NCBI RefSeq assembly: GCF_006442205.1
Contig: NZ_VFVR01000007.1
Location: forward strand, 124,001-188,000
From: Mesorhizobium sp. B2-3-12
GTDB taxonomy: Bacteria; Pseudomonadota; Alphaproteobacteria; Rhizobiales; Rhizobiaceae
Direction: 5' to 3'
DNA length: 64,000 nucleotides
Made by a program: the position numbers and the translations under genes. Below are positions 8,974-18,114 of the stretch, piece after piece (the first letter of the stretch is position 1; every line of letters starts with the position of its first letter). A model generated the notes under the pieces. The model ran no database searches and was not told the DNA's origin. It saw only the letters and a program-made list of their open reading frames with translations.

Positions 8974-9558
8974 TCAATGTTGGTTGTCGCCGAAGCCGAA
9001 CCAGATCCCGCTACCTTGTTGCCCTGGAGCTTGATCTTTCGACTCCCGCTGTCGGAGACTCGGGAAATGTTGCCGATCCAACCTTGGAACTCGCTCAGTC
9101 AATGCGGGCCATACGAGCTCGACTTTATCGAACCGACGGCATTTCGGCATCCTCCGGGGCCGTGCCGCCCGGCGACGCGCTTCGCCTGGGTCGAGACCGT
9201 GGTCCGAGACCCCAGCTAGGCTTTTTGCCCGTAGCTCGCCCGAGGTGAGTGTCCGAAAAGGGCATGAAGCTGCCAGTCCGCTTCCGGCCCCAAAGTCGCC
9301 GGACTGGAATGCGCCTGAAGTCGGGCGTTGAGGTCGGCTTTGCATCTGCCCGAAAGCAGACATTCCCGACGACCACGGGCTTATTTTGGTTGACGTCGTC
9401 AAGGCGCCGGTTCATGGCTGCCCTCAGCAGCACGCCGGACGGATCGCGAGATGACCACGCCCTTCCTCAGTCGAGTCGCCCATCCGGACCATCTCAGCGC
9501 GGCAGGTCAATTTCATCGCCTCGCGTCCAAACAAACTCGGCGGGCGCGGCTATGTCAC
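8974..9558. other. Probable decayed sequence, no supported gene
   Basis: About 585 bases between the yhaO-like pseudogene and the convergent ABC gene. Overlapping open frames occur on both strands but none resembles a known domain. The position suggests remnants of the yhaO/yhaN segment, but I could not align any of it. Confidence 0.4.
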
Positions 9559-10614
9559 TTAGACCGTGGACGGAATGCGCCGACCGTCGATGTTGAACAG
9601 ATGGAGCTGCGTCAGGTCCGGCGCGAGGAAAACATGCTGACCTGGCGCTACACGAATCCGCTCGCGCAGCAGTGCGCTTAGCGTGTTGTTGCCGGCTTTG
9701 GCAACGATCAGGGTTTCCGCGCCGGTCGGCTCGACCACTTCGACCACGGCCGGCACACCGCTGTCGGCCAGCCTGAGATGTTCGGGCCGGATGCCCCACG
9801 CGAGGGCAGTTTCCGTCTTTTCGAATAACGGCAGAGGGAAAACCGTGCCGTCGCTGGCGGTAAAGCCCTCCGCTGTGGTGCTGCCCTGCAAAATGTTCAT
9901 CGACGGCGAGCCGATGAACTGTGCAACGAACAGATTGGCCGGCCGATCATATAGGTCGAGCGGGGCGCCAACCTGTTCGACGACACCGCAATTCATGACG
10001 ACGATCTTGTCGGCCATGGTCATGGCTTCGACCTGGTCGTGGGTGACATAGACGATGGTGGTTCCCAGGCGCTGGTGCAGCGCCTTGATCTCGGAGCGCA
10101 TCTGCACCCGCAGCTTGGCGTCGAGATTGGAGAGCGGCTCGTCGAACAGGAAGACTTTCGGGTCGCGTACGATGGCGCGCCCCATGGCGACACGCTGGCG
10201 CTGGCCGCCGGAAAGCTGGCGGGGATAGCGCTCCAGCAGATCTTGCAGTCCAAGAATCGTGGCGGCGCGCATGATCTTGGCGTCGATGTCGCCCTTGTCG
10301 GTCTTCTTCAGCGTCAGGGCGAAAGCCATGTTCTCGCGGACCGTCATATGCGGGTAGAGCGCATAGTTCTGGAATACCATAGCGATATCGCGCGATTTTG
10401 GCGCGATGTCGTTGATAACCTTGCCGTCGAGCGCGATCTCGCCGGCGCTGATGTCTTCAAGGCCGGCGATCATCCTTAGCAAGGTCGACTTGCCGCAACC
10501 GGACGGCCCGACAAGGATGACGAACTCGCCCGCCGCGATTTCCACCGACACGCCGTGGATAACCCGCGCCTTGCCATAGGCCTTATCGACACCCGATATG
10601 GTTACCGCACTCAT
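9559..10614 (-). CDS. Sugar ABC importer ATPase, MalK/UgpC type
   Basis: This 351-residue ATPase drives the adjacent sugar-type importer. It shows Walker A GPSGCGKST (near residue 36), the Q-loop FQNYALYPHMTV, signature LSGGQRQRVAMGRA, Walker B VFLFDEPLSNLD and the switch histidine YVTHDQVEAMTMAD. A C-terminal TOBE/regulatory domain carries the GIRPEHL motif. It is the last gene of a minus-strand operon in the order binding protein, two permeases, BKACE enzyme, ATPase. A 12-base gap separates it from the BKACE gene. Confidence 0.93.
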   Translation of the reverse strand: MSAVTISGVDKAYGKARVIHGVSVEIAAGEFVILVGPSGCGKSTLLRMIAGLEDISAGEIALDGKVINDIAPKSRDIAMVFQNYALYPHMTVRENMAFALTLKKTDKGDIDAKIMRAATILGLQDLLERYPRQLSGGQRQRVAMGRAIVRDPKVFLFDEPLSNLDAKLRVQMRSEIKALHQRLGTTIVYVTHDQVEAMTMADKIVVMNCGVVEQVGAPLDLYDRPANLFVAQFIGSPSMNILQGSTTAEGFTASDGTVFPLPLFEKTETALAWGIRPEHLRLADSGVPAVVEVVEPTGAETLIVAKAGNNTLSALLRERIRVAPGQHVFLAPDLTQLHLFNIDGRRIPSTV

Positions 10615-10626
10615 TGGTGGTTTCCC

Positions 10627-11559
10627 TCAAAAAGAGACCTTATCGCCGCCCTTGAGCTGCAGGATCTGCCGCGCCTCATCGGGGGTGGCGACCGAGGCGC
10701 CGAGCCCCTCGATGATCTGGCGAACCTTCTTCACTTGCTCGGCGTTGGATTCTGCCAGCTGGCCCTTGCCGATCCACAGCGAATCCTCCAGCCCGACGCG
10801 CACATTGCCACCCAGCGCGATGGCCTGGGTGGCGATCGGCAATTGACTGCGGCCGGCGCCCAGCACGGACCAATGATAGTCATTGCCGAACAGGCGGTCG
10901 GCGGTGCGCTTCATATGCGCGACGTCCTCCGGATGGGTGCCGATGCCGCCCAGTATGCCGAACACGCTCTGGACGAAGAACGGCGCCTTGACCAGGCCGC
11001 GCTCGACGAAATGGGCAAGCGTATAAAGGTGGCCGATGTCGTAACACTCGATCTCGAAACGCGTGCCGTTTTCCGAGCAGGTGCGCAGAATGTGCTCGAT
11101 GTCACCAAAGGTGTTGCGGAAGATGCGGTCGCGGGAGCCTTCCAGATAGGGGCGCTCCCAATCATGCTCGAATGTCTTGAAGCGCTCCAGCATCGGATAG
11201 AGTCCGAAATTCATCGAGCCCATGTTGAGCGAGGCAACCTCCGGCGCGAAGGTCGACGCCGGCTTGACCCGCTCCTCGACGGTCATCGTCGCGGCTCCGC
11301 CGGTGGTGATGTTGACCACGCAGTCCGAGCGCTGCTTGATCACTTTCAGGAAGGGTGCGAAGGCTTCGGTCGACTGGTCGGGCCGGCCATCGGCGGGATT
11401 GCGCGCATGCAGATGGACGATGGCCGCACCCGCCTCGGCCGCGCCGATCGCGGCATCGGCGATCTCCTGCGCGCTCACCGGCAGATGCGGCGACATTGAC
11501 GGCGTGTGGATCGAGCCGGTAACCGCGCAGGTGATGATGATCTTGTTCTGGTTCGCCAT
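10627..11559 (-). CDS. BKACE (DUF849) beta-keto acid cleavage family enzyme
   Basis: This 310-residue TIM-barrel enzyme belongs to the family of 3-keto-5-aminohexanoate cleavage enzyme (Kce). These enzymes condense a beta-keto acid with acetyl-CoA and split it to acetoacetate and a new CoA ester, using a divalent metal. The metal-binding HLH pair (H49, H51 in VHLHARN), the substrate region NITTGG and the conserved VRVGLEDSLW support the assignment. The specific substrate cannot be read from the sequence. It lies inside a sugar-type ABC operon, an unusual setting, since many BKACE genes sit with amino acid or carnitine catabolism. Confidence 0.88.
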   Translation of the reverse strand: MANQNKIIITCAVTGSIHTPSMSPHLPVSAQEIADAAIGAAEAGAAIVHLHARNPADGRPDQSTEAFAPFLKVIKQRSDCVVNITTGGAATMTVEERVKPASTFAPEVASLNMGSMNFGLYPMLERFKTFEHDWERPYLEGSRDRIFRNTFGDIEHILRTCSENGTRFEIECYDIGHLYTLAHFVERGLVKAPFFVQSVFGILGGIGTHPEDVAHMKRTADRLFGNDYHWSVLGAGRSQLPIATQAIALGGNVRVGLEDSLWIGKGQLAESNAEQVKKVRQIIEGLGASVATPDEARQILQLKGGDKVSF

Positions 11560-11585
11560 TTCAAAGGATCCTGTTTGACGCGCGC

Positions 11586-12434
11586 CTATTTAACCGCGCC
11601 TTGGGTGATGCCGGAGATGAACTGCTTCGACAGCACGATATAGAGCAGGGTGATCGGCAGGGCGGCCAGCGTCAGCCCAGTGAACAGCACCCCCCAGTCG
11701 GTGGTGAATTCCCCGACGAAAACCGTGAGGCCCTGCGGCAGCGTCTTGAACTTGTCCGACGTGATCAGCACGAGCGGAAAGAAGAAGTCGTTCCAGATCG
11801 GCACCGCATTCTGGATTGCGACGATGACCAGGGCCGGGCGCGCCAGCGGCAGCATGATCGAGCGCATGATGCGAAATTCGCTGGCGCCGTCCATGCGCGC
11901 CGACTCCTCCAGTTCGCGCGGCAAGGTCCTGAGAAAGCCGGTCATGATGAACACCGCGGAGGGAATGCCCATGGCAACATAGACCAGCACCAGGCCGGCA
12001 TAGCTGTCGACCAGGCCAAGCGAATCCAGCTGGATGAACAATGGAATGATCGCCAGTTTCAGCGGCACCGTCATGCCGCTCAGGAAGAACATCAGCACCA
12101 GCGCGCTCAGCCTGAACTGGTAGCGGGCGATGGCATAGGCGGCCATGGTGCTGAACAGAAGGATCAACGCTACCGCGGCCAGGGTGATGCCGAGGGAATT
12201 GGCGAGGTAGCGGACGAAGTTGGTTTCGCTCCACACACGCTCGGCATTGGCCAGCGAAAAGTGCGCGGGCAGGGCGAAGGGCGAGCTGAAGATCTCGGCA
12301 TTGGTCTTGAAGGACGACATCACCATGACGAACAGCGGATAGATCATAATGATGGCGTTGATTGCCAGCATCAGCTGGATGGCGCCGTTCTTCAACAGCT
12401 CGCCGCGTTCCCTGGTGCCGACCGCTGCGCTCAC
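11586..12434 (-). CDS. Sugar ABC importer permease, MalG type
   Basis: This 282-residue inner-membrane permease has about six predicted transmembrane segments. The cytoplasmic EAA loop EESARMDGASEFRIMRSIMLPLARPAL docks onto the ATPase. The N-terminus (LMLAINAIIMIYPLFVMVMSSFKTNAEIF) and the end (LSKQFISGITQGAVK) are typical of MalG/UgpE-like proteins. Its start overlaps the stop of the upstream permease by 4 bases (12431-12434). It forms the heteromeric channel with the other permease. Confidence 0.93.
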   Translation of the reverse strand: MSAAVGTRERGELLKNGAIQLMLAINAIIMIYPLFVMVMSSFKTNAEIFSSPFALPAHFSLANAERVWSETNFVRYLANSLGITLAAVALILLFSTMAAYAIARYQFRLSALVLMFFLSGMTVPLKLAIIPLFIQLDSLGLVDSYAGLVLVYVAMGIPSAVFIMTGFLRTLPRELEESARMDGASEFRIMRSIMLPLARPALVIVAIQNAVPIWNDFFFPLVLITSDKFKTLPQGLTVFVGEFTTDWGVLFTGLTLAALPITLLYIVLSKQFISGITQGAVK

Positions 12435-13366
12435 AGTTCGATCTCGCGACGGCGCAGATAGCGAAGCGCGATTGCTGTGACGCCGGCAACGATGATGAAC
12501 ATCATCACGGCCAGCGCGCTGCCTTGGCCAAAATCCTGGATGCCAGTCGTCGTCGAGCCGAAGGCGGTGCGGTAGAAATAGAGGCCGAGGACATCCGTAG
12601 CGCCGCCGGGCGAACCAGTGAGGCCGGCCATGACATAGGGAATTTCGAACCAGTTGAAGCTGCCGATGAAGGTCAGGATGGTGACGATGGTGACGCTCGG
12701 TGCAATGAGCGGCCAGATGATGCGCGTCATCAGCACATAGTCGCCGGCGCCGTCGAGACGAGCGGCCTCGATCACTTCCTTGCCGACGCGCTGCATGCCG
12801 GCGAGCAACACCAGTGTCGGGAAGCCGAGCCAGTGCCAGACATTGGCGAACAGGACGCTGCCGAGCGCGGTGTTTTCATTGCCGAGCCACGGGATGGCGC
12901 CGATGCCGACAAGCGCCAGCGTCTGGTTCACCAAACCAAACAACGGATGCAGGAACAGTTTCCACAGGAAGCCGACGATGACGGCCGACAGCACGACAGG
13001 CAGAAAGACGATGACCTGGTGGATCCGGTGACCGGGCAGCGCCTTCAGCAATGCGTAGGCAAGCAGGAAGGCGGTGCCGTTCTCGAACACCATCAGGGCC
13101 ACGAAGGCGATGATGTTGTGTTTCAGCGCATTGTAAGTCCAGCCGCTATAAGGCTGTTCGAACAGCACCTTGCGGAAGTTTTCGAAGCCGATGAATCCGG
13201 TCGGCTGCAGGCCGTTGAACTCATAGAAGGCAAGGCGGAAGGCCGAGAGCAGCGGCCAGAGCACGAACAGCACCATGACCACCAGGGCCGGTGTCAGCAG
13301 GGACGCGATCCAAAGTGACCGGCGCCACGGAAAGGCTTTTTTCGTGTGGCGCCGGCCGCTGTTCAT
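12431..13366 (-). CDS. Sugar ABC importer permease, MalF/UgpA type
   Basis: This 311-residue inner-membrane permease has a first transmembrane segment WIASLLTPALVVMVLFVLWPLL. The EAA loop EVIEAARLDGAGDYVLMTRIIWPLIAP interacts with the ATPase. It has the usual MalF/UgpA length without the large MalF periplasmic loop. It sits directly after the binding-protein gene, with one base between them, and is translationally coupled to the second permease. Confidence 0.93.
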   Translation of the reverse strand: MNSGRRHTKKAFPWRRSLWIASLLTPALVVMVLFVLWPLLSAFRLAFYEFNGLQPTGFIGFENFRKVLFEQPYSGWTYNALKHNIIAFVALMVFENGTAFLLAYALLKALPGHRIHQVIVFLPVVLSAVIVGFLWKLFLHPLFGLVNQTLALVGIGAIPWLGNENTALGSVLFANVWHWLGFPTLVLLAGMQRVGKEVIEAARLDGAGDYVLMTRIIWPLIAPSVTIVTILTFIGSFNWFEIPYVMAGLTGSPGGATDVLGLYFYRTAFGSTTTGIQDFGQGSALAVMMFIIVAGVTAIALRYLRRREIEL

Positions 13367-13367
13367 G

Positions 13368-14633
13368 TCACTTGCCCTGGAAAGGCTTGTACCATTTGGC
13401 GAGGCCGTTGGTCAGGTCGGCGGCCAACTGGTCCGGGGTGATCGAACCCGACATCATCTTGGTGATGTCGCCCTGCAGCAGCTCCGATCCTGTCGGCTTC
13501 TCGAAACGGAAGTAGACGACATTGATATGCGGCATGGCGGTTTCGTTCAACTTGGCGACGTGGGCAAGGAGCTCGTCCTTGATGACGACGCCCTTGATCG
13601 GCGAGATGTTGCCGAGCAAGGCGGAGAACTTGTCACCGAACTCCTTGGTGCCCATCCAGTTGACCAGCTTGAGCGCGGCCTCCTTGTTGGCCGACTTGGC
13701 GTTGACGGCATAGCCGCCGTCGAAGAACTTGGTCACCTGCGGCGTATCGCCGGCCTTGGCCATGGGGGGCGCGACGAAGTCCATGTTGATGGCCGGGTTC
13801 TGGGTCCGATAGCTGGCGATATCAAAGCTACCGCCGGCCAACATCGCCGCCTTGCCGCTGATGAACAGCTGGCCGGCGGTGTCGTAGTCAATGCCTTCGA
13901 AACCGGGCGGCATGTAGTCGCGCAGTTCGAGCAGCTTGCCGAGGGCCGCGACATAGCGCGGGTCCTTGAAGGTGGTCTTGCCCGATGTCAGGTCGCTCAC
14001 AAAGTCCTGGCCGAGGAACGGGTTGGTGAAGATGGCCACGAACATCTCGTTGAACCAGCTGGTGCCCATGCCGTTGGCCAGTGGGTAAATACCCTTGTCC
14101 TTCAGCGCCTTGCTGACGGTGATGAACTCATCCCAGGAGGTCGGCGGCGTCAGTCCGGCCTTGGTGAAGACGTCCTTGTTGATGAACAGGCCGAGCGTCT
14201 GCGAGGCGAAGGGCAGGGAATAGACCTTCTTGTCGGCGCGGTAGGTGCCGGCTACCAGCGCATCGGCGGGCTGGTTGGCGAGCGAAGGCACCGTGGTCAG
14301 ATCCTGCGGCTCGAAATAACCCGCCTTCACGAACTGCTCCAGCCAACCGTAAGCGTGGGTGTGGATGACGTCGCCGCCCTTGCCGGCGGCCAGCGCCGTC
14401 GAGACGATGGTCGGATAGTTCTCGTCCGGGAAGGACTCGAACTTCACATGGATGTCCGGGTTGGCCTTGGTGAAATCGGCGAAAAGTTCGTTGTAGGCGG
14501 CCTTGTCTTCCTGGCGCCAGGTCCAGAACGAGATGTCGGTGGCATGCGCCACGCTGGCTGCCAATCCCCATGCCAAAGACGCGGCCGCGAGAGCCAGCCC
14601 AATCCTTCTCCTGCTCATGTTGCAATCTCCCAA
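13368..14633 (-). CDS. Extracellular sugar-binding protein of ABC importer (family 1)
   Basis: This 421-residue periplasmic solute-binding protein has a signal peptide (RRRIGLALAAASLAWGLAASVAHA, cleavage near residue 28). The mature protein has features of cluster-B sugar-binding proteins: ISFWTWRQED, DFTKANPDIHVKFES, AALAAGKGGDVIH, GGSFDIASYR and AALKLVNWMGTKEF. It probably delivers a mono- or oligosaccharide, possibly an amino sugar given the divergent kinase and SIS genes. It is the first gene of the minus-strand operon, and the shared promoter region lies at 14634-14770. Confidence 0.93.
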   Translation of the reverse strand: MGDCNMSRRRIGLALAAASLAWGLAASVAHATDISFWTWRQEDKAAYNELFADFTKANPDIHVKFESFPDENYPTIVSTALAAGKGGDVIHTHAYGWLEQFVKAGYFEPQDLTTVPSLANQPADALVAGTYRADKKVYSLPFASQTLGLFINKDVFTKAGLTPPTSWDEFITVSKALKDKGIYPLANGMGTSWFNEMFVAIFTNPFLGQDFVSDLTSGKTTFKDPRYVAALGKLLELRDYMPPGFEGIDYDTAGQLFISGKAAMLAGGSFDIASYRTQNPAINMDFVAPPMAKAGDTPQVTKFFDGGYAVNAKSANKEAALKLVNWMGTKEFGDKFSALLGNISPIKGVVIKDELLAHVAKLNETAMPHINVVYFRFEKPTGSELLQGDITKMMSGSITPDQLAADLTNGLAKWYKPFQGK

Positions 14634-14693
14634 TCGCGCTTGATGCGCTTTTTACGACGATTATCAAATCATAGTTCTTGCCGTCTGGAAAGA

Positions 14694-14716
14694 TAGTTTG
14701 TAAAGTTTCCTAACTA
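14694..14716. promoter_or_regulatory. Predicted ROK-repressor operator in the divergent promoter region
   Basis: TAGTTTGTAAA, one central base and TTTCCTAACTA form a 23-bp dyad with 9 of 11 positions paired (half-site TAGTTnGnAAA). It lies between the start of the importer operon and the start of the sugar kinase operon. The ROK-family regulator three genes away is the obvious candidate to bind here. Confidence 0.55.
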
Positions 14717-14770
14717 ATTGGGATCGGACGCGGCAACCTCGCTTCGTCCCGGCTTGCGCGGTGGCTATCG

Positions 14771-15694
14771 GTGACCCAGAAGATCATTGCAGGCGTTGAT
14801 ATAGGCGGCACCAAGACACGCATCATGGCGTGCCTGGGCGAGCGCATGATCGCCGACGAGGTGCTGGTGACGGAGAGCTGGCGCATTCGCCAGATGGAGA
14901 CCGATGCCGATACGCTGGCTGGGATCGTTGCCGGGTTGTGCGGCGGCGTCGCCCCCGCTGCGCTAGCCGTCGGCGCGCATGGCTGCGACACGGATGAACA
15001 GTGCCTTCGTTTCCAGGCGTTGCTCTCCGGCAGGACCGGCGGTGCAGTGCAGGTGGTCAACGATGCCGAGCTGATGGTTCCCGCCGCCGGCTATATCGAT
15101 GGCATCGGCGTCGTCTCCGGCACAGGCTCCATCGCGGTGGCACGGACAGTCGATGGCAAGATGCTGGCAGCCGGGGGCTGGGGCTGGATCCTTGGCGACG
15201 AGGGCAGCGCGCCGGCCCTGGTGCGCGAGGCGGCCAAGGCGATCCGCCATAGCCTCGACCGGGGCAAGGATGGCGACCCGCTGATCGCCGCGCTGATGCG
15301 CGAACTCGATACCGACGACCAGACCAAGCTTGGCATCCTGCTCAATGAAACACGCGGTGCGGCGGTCTGGGGCCGTTACGCCAATGCCGTGTTCGACGCG
15401 GCGTTCGCCGGCTCGGCTCTGGCTGTCCGGGTCATCAGGGAAGGCGGGGCAGGGTTGGCCGCATTGGTCGAACTCTTGATCGACCGCGGCGCCAATCCCG
15501 CCCTTGTCGTGGCTGGGGGCGGTGTCATCTCGGAGCAGCCAATGCTGATGGCGGCATTCGTCGAGGCCATGGCAAAGGTCTCGCCGTCGAGCCAGATCGT
15601 GCTGCTGCGCGAGCCGCCGGTGCTCGGCGGCGTCGCCTTGGCCCGGCGGCTGCTCGTCGGCCAGGGGCTATCCTCGCACATTGGAGTTGTTTGA
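14771..15694 (+). CDS. BadF/BadG/N-acetylglucosamine-kinase-type sugar kinase
   Basis: This 307-residue protein has the ASKHA ATPase fold. It shows the phosphate-1 motif AGVDIGGTKTR, VNDAELMVPAAG, the GTGSIAVAR loop, GGWGWILGDEGSAPALVREA (typical of GlcNAc kinase-like BadF/BadG proteins) and the adenosine motif VVAGGGVIS. The likely role is ATP-dependent phosphorylation of the imported sugar, perhaps an amino sugar. The start is GTG at 14771. The stop is followed at once by the start of the SIS gene, so the two are co-expressed. Confidence 0.87.
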   Translation: MTQKIIAGVDIGGTKTRIMACLGERMIADEVLVTESWRIRQMETDADTLAGIVAGLCGGVAPAALAVGAHGCDTDEQCLRFQALLSGRTGGAVQVVNDAELMVPAAGYIDGIGVVSGTGSIAVARTVDGKMLAAGGWGWILGDEGSAPALVREAAKAIRHSLDRGKDGDPLIAALMRELDTDDQTKLGILLNETRGAAVWGRYANAVFDAAFAGSALAVRVIREGGAGLAALVELLIDRGANPALVVAGGGVISEQPMLMAAFVEAMAKVSPSSQIVLLREPPVLGGVALARRLLVGQGLSSHIGVV

Positions 15695-16717
15695 ATGATG
15701 AAGCGTATCGGCTATCGCCCGGCGGTGGCGCGCCAGACGGAAAGTCTCGAGATTGGCCGACGCTCGGTAGCAGAGGCGCTGGAGAGCCTCGATCTCGCTA
15801 CCTTTGTCGGCAAGACGATAGGGCTTGCCGGCATCGGCGCCAGCTATCAGGCGGCCCTCGCCGGCGCGCTTTATCTGCGCGCCTCCGGCATCAGGGCCTT
15901 CGCCTATACGCCGACCGATCTCTATGGTCGCACGGACGCGGCCGCCGATGCCTTTATCGCGCTGTCAGCCTCCGGGCAGAGCCGCGAGATCTCCGATGTC
16001 ATGCGCGAGGCGTCGGGCTCGCCGCGCCTGGCGATCTGCCGTGGCAGCGACAATCCGCTGGCTGATCTGACTGGCGCGGTGCTCGCCACGGATTCGGGCG
16101 CCGACAATGGCGCCAGCTCGACCGGCTATACCGGGACCTTGCTGGCACTTGGCATGCTGATCGACCGGCTGGCCGGCAACAGCTTCGACTGGACTCGTTT
16201 GCCCGGCGCGGTCGCCACCCTTCTCTCCGGTGCGGAACACGTTGCCGGACAGGCGGCACGGCTGCTGCAGGGCAGAACGTCGATCGATATCGTCGGTGCC
16301 GACACCGGCTTCGCCAATGCCGGCGAGGCGGCGATGCTGGTCCGTGAGGCGGTCCGCGTGCCGGCCTCGGGATGGGATACCCTTAACTATCTGCATGGAC
16401 CGATGGAATCGCAGGATGCGGCGACCGGATTGATCGCCATCGGCGATGGCCGCGAGGTCAAGATCGCGCAGGACATGTCCGGCTTCGGCTGTCCTTCCGC
16501 GCTGGTGACGAGGCGCACCGATGTCGCCGGCGCCGAAATGCTGGTGGTGATCTCCCTTCCGACCCTCGGCAACGCCATGGCGGACGCCATATTGGAAATC
16601 ATCGCCATCCAGCTTGTCGTCGGCGACATGCAGGACGCGGCCGGCCTTACCGACATCACTTTCCGCTATCGCCAAACCGACACCAAGCTTAAGCCGTGGT
16701 CGCCGACGGAAGTCTGA
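15695..16717 (+). CDS. SIS-domain sugar-phosphate isomerase/deaminase (GlmS/AgaS-like)
   Basis: This 340-residue protein has two SIS phosphosugar-binding domains. The first contains GLAGIGASYQAALAGALYLRASG and LSASGQSREISDVM (the S-x-S-G-x-S/T type loop). The second contains IDIVGADTGFANAGEAAMLVREAVRVPA and YLHGPMES. It has no glutaminase domain, so it is not full-length GlmS. It resembles the isomerase half and AgaS-type deaminating isomerases. It probably converts the phosphorylated sugar from the kinase into a glycolytic intermediate. It begins at the base after the kinase stop. Confidence 0.85.
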   Translation: MMKRIGYRPAVARQTESLEIGRRSVAEALESLDLATFVGKTIGLAGIGASYQAALAGALYLRASGIRAFAYTPTDLYGRTDAAADAFIALSASGQSREISDVMREASGSPRLAICRGSDNPLADLTGAVLATDSGADNGASSTGYTGTLLALGMLIDRLAGNSFDWTRLPGAVATLLSGAEHVAGQAARLLQGRTSIDIVGADTGFANAGEAAMLVREAVRVPASGWDTLNYLHGPMESQDAATGLIAIGDGREVKIAQDMSGFGCPSALVTRRTDVAGAEMLVVISLPTLGNAMADAILEIIAIQLVVGDMQDAAGLTDITFRYRQTDTKLKPWSPTEV

Positions 16718-16856
16718 CGTCCCTATCCGGACAGGTGGAAATTGCCAAACCGGCTAGCAATGGGGCATTGAGAGAGGAATACGGCTTTCGAGTCGGGGCG
16801 GTGATCGCGCTTTCTCCGACTGAGACAGGATTTCAGGCAAAGGTCGAACGGCTGAG

Positions 16857-18062
16857 ATGGCGGCTGCGGAAATCCCCAATCTGACCGAGAGCGCCCGCGC
16901 CGTGCTGCGCCTGCTCGCTTCGCATGGGCCGGTGACACGGCCGAAGCTCGGCGCCATGCTCGACCTGTCGAAGCCGACCATGTCGGCCGCCGTGTCGGAA
17001 CTGAGCACGCTCGGCCTCGTTGCCTCCCGCGGTCTGGAACGCGGCGCCATTGGCCGCACGGCGACGATCTACGGCATCGGTCCGGGTGCGGGCTACGCGA
17101 TTGGCATCGATGTCGGCGCCGCCCAGGTGCGGGCGATTGCCTATTCGATGGACACACAGAAGCTTGCGTCGGCGGAAGAACCCATTCCAGACGGCAAGGC
17201 CGGCGATGCCGACCAGGTGGGCGCCATCGTCCTGTCGGTGGCGCATGCCACAATGGCCAAGGTCGGCAAGAGTTTTCGCGCGCTGCGCGCCATTGCCGTG
17301 GCAGTGCCGCGCATTGTCTCCAACGATCGTTTCGATCGCCCTGGCGGGCCGTCCGCAGTGCTTGGCCTGCTGCGCCGCAGCATCGCGGTCCCGATCATAC
17401 TGGAAAACAACGTCAACTGCGCGGCCATTGGCGAAATGCATTTCGGCGCCGCGAAAGGCCACCAGACCTTCGCCTTCCTGCAGGTTGGCGTGCGGGTCGG
17501 CCTCGGCTTCATCACCGAGGGGCGTCTGTTTCGCGGCGCCGGCGGTGCGGCCGGCGAAATTGGCCGCATGCCGTTCCCGTGGTCAGCCAGCGAGACGCCC
17601 TATCGTGAGGGGCTCGAACATTATCTCGGCTCACGGGCGCTGATCGAGCGCTGCCGTGCCGACTGGCCCGCCGGGGAGGGCGCACCGCCGGACTCGGCCA
17701 AAGGTCTGTTCGCGCGCGCGCTTGAGGGGTCACGGCCGGCCATGATGGCCGTCGAGCGTCATGCCGCCGATATCGGCAGGCTGGCGGCCGGCTGCATCGG
17801 CATGCTTGACCCCGGGTTGATCGTGCTTGGCGGCGGCGTAGGCCGAAACCCGTTGATAACGGAAAGCGTTGGAAACGTTGCGGCGGAACTCGCATGGCCC
17901 ACACGGATCGCCGTCAGTTCGCTTGAAGATGGCGGCACGGCGCTGGGTGCCATGAAACTGGCCGTCGACTACAGTCTCGGACTGATGTTGCGCGAAGGCC
18001 GCCATCCGGCTGTCGTTCTGCCGCCATTGTCCGGGTTGCAGGCGGACGCAAGGGATAGTTGA
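16857..18062 (+). CDS. ROK-family transcriptional regulator
   Basis: This 401-residue protein has an N-terminal winged helix-turn-helix (about residues 13-60, VLRLLASHGPVTRPKLGAML, LSKPTMSAAVSEL). A ROK sugar-binding domain follows with GIDVGAAQVRAIAYSMD, LENNVNCAAIGEMHFGAAKG and FRGAGGAAGEIGRMPF. The cysteine zinc motif (CxCGxxGC) found in many ROK proteins is missing here. It probably represses the importer and kinase/SIS genes until the sugar or its phosphate binds. It lies 139 bases after the SIS gene and is followed by a strong hairpin. Confidence 0.9.
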   Translation: MAAAEIPNLTESARAVLRLLASHGPVTRPKLGAMLDLSKPTMSAAVSELSTLGLVASRGLERGAIGRTATIYGIGPGAGYAIGIDVGAAQVRAIAYSMDTQKLASAEEPIPDGKAGDADQVGAIVLSVAHATMAKVGKSFRALRAIAVAVPRIVSNDRFDRPGGPSAVLGLLRRSIAVPIILENNVNCAAIGEMHFGAAKGHQTFAFLQVGVRVGLGFITEGRLFRGAGGAAGEIGRMPFPWSASETPYREGLEHYLGSRALIERCRADWPAGEGAPPDSAKGLFARALEGSRPAMMAVERHAADIGRLAAGCIGMLDPGLIVLGGGVGRNPLITESVGNVAAELAWPTRIAVSSLEDGGTALGAMKLAVDYSLGLMLREGRHPAVVLPPLSGLQADARDS

Positions 18063-18065
18063 GGA

Positions 18066-18092
18066 GAAGGCAGGCGCGGAGCGCCTGCCTTC
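18066..18092 (+). terminator. Strong GC hairpin after the ROK gene
   Basis: The arms GAAGGCAGGCGC and GCGCCTGCCTTC pair perfectly over 12 bp around a GGA loop, 4 bases after the ROK stop codon. No T-tract follows, so it is a hairpin-type terminator or an mRNA 3'-end stabiliser. Confidence 0.65.
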
Positions 18093-18114
18093 GATGCGGG
18101 ATTACGCAGTGCCC

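Noticed and set aside
11601..14696. Long plus-strand frames opposite the sugar ABC operon
   Set aside because: The translations are rich in H, Q, R, D and E in the way antisense frames of GC-rich transporter genes are; the minus-strand genes have full motifs.
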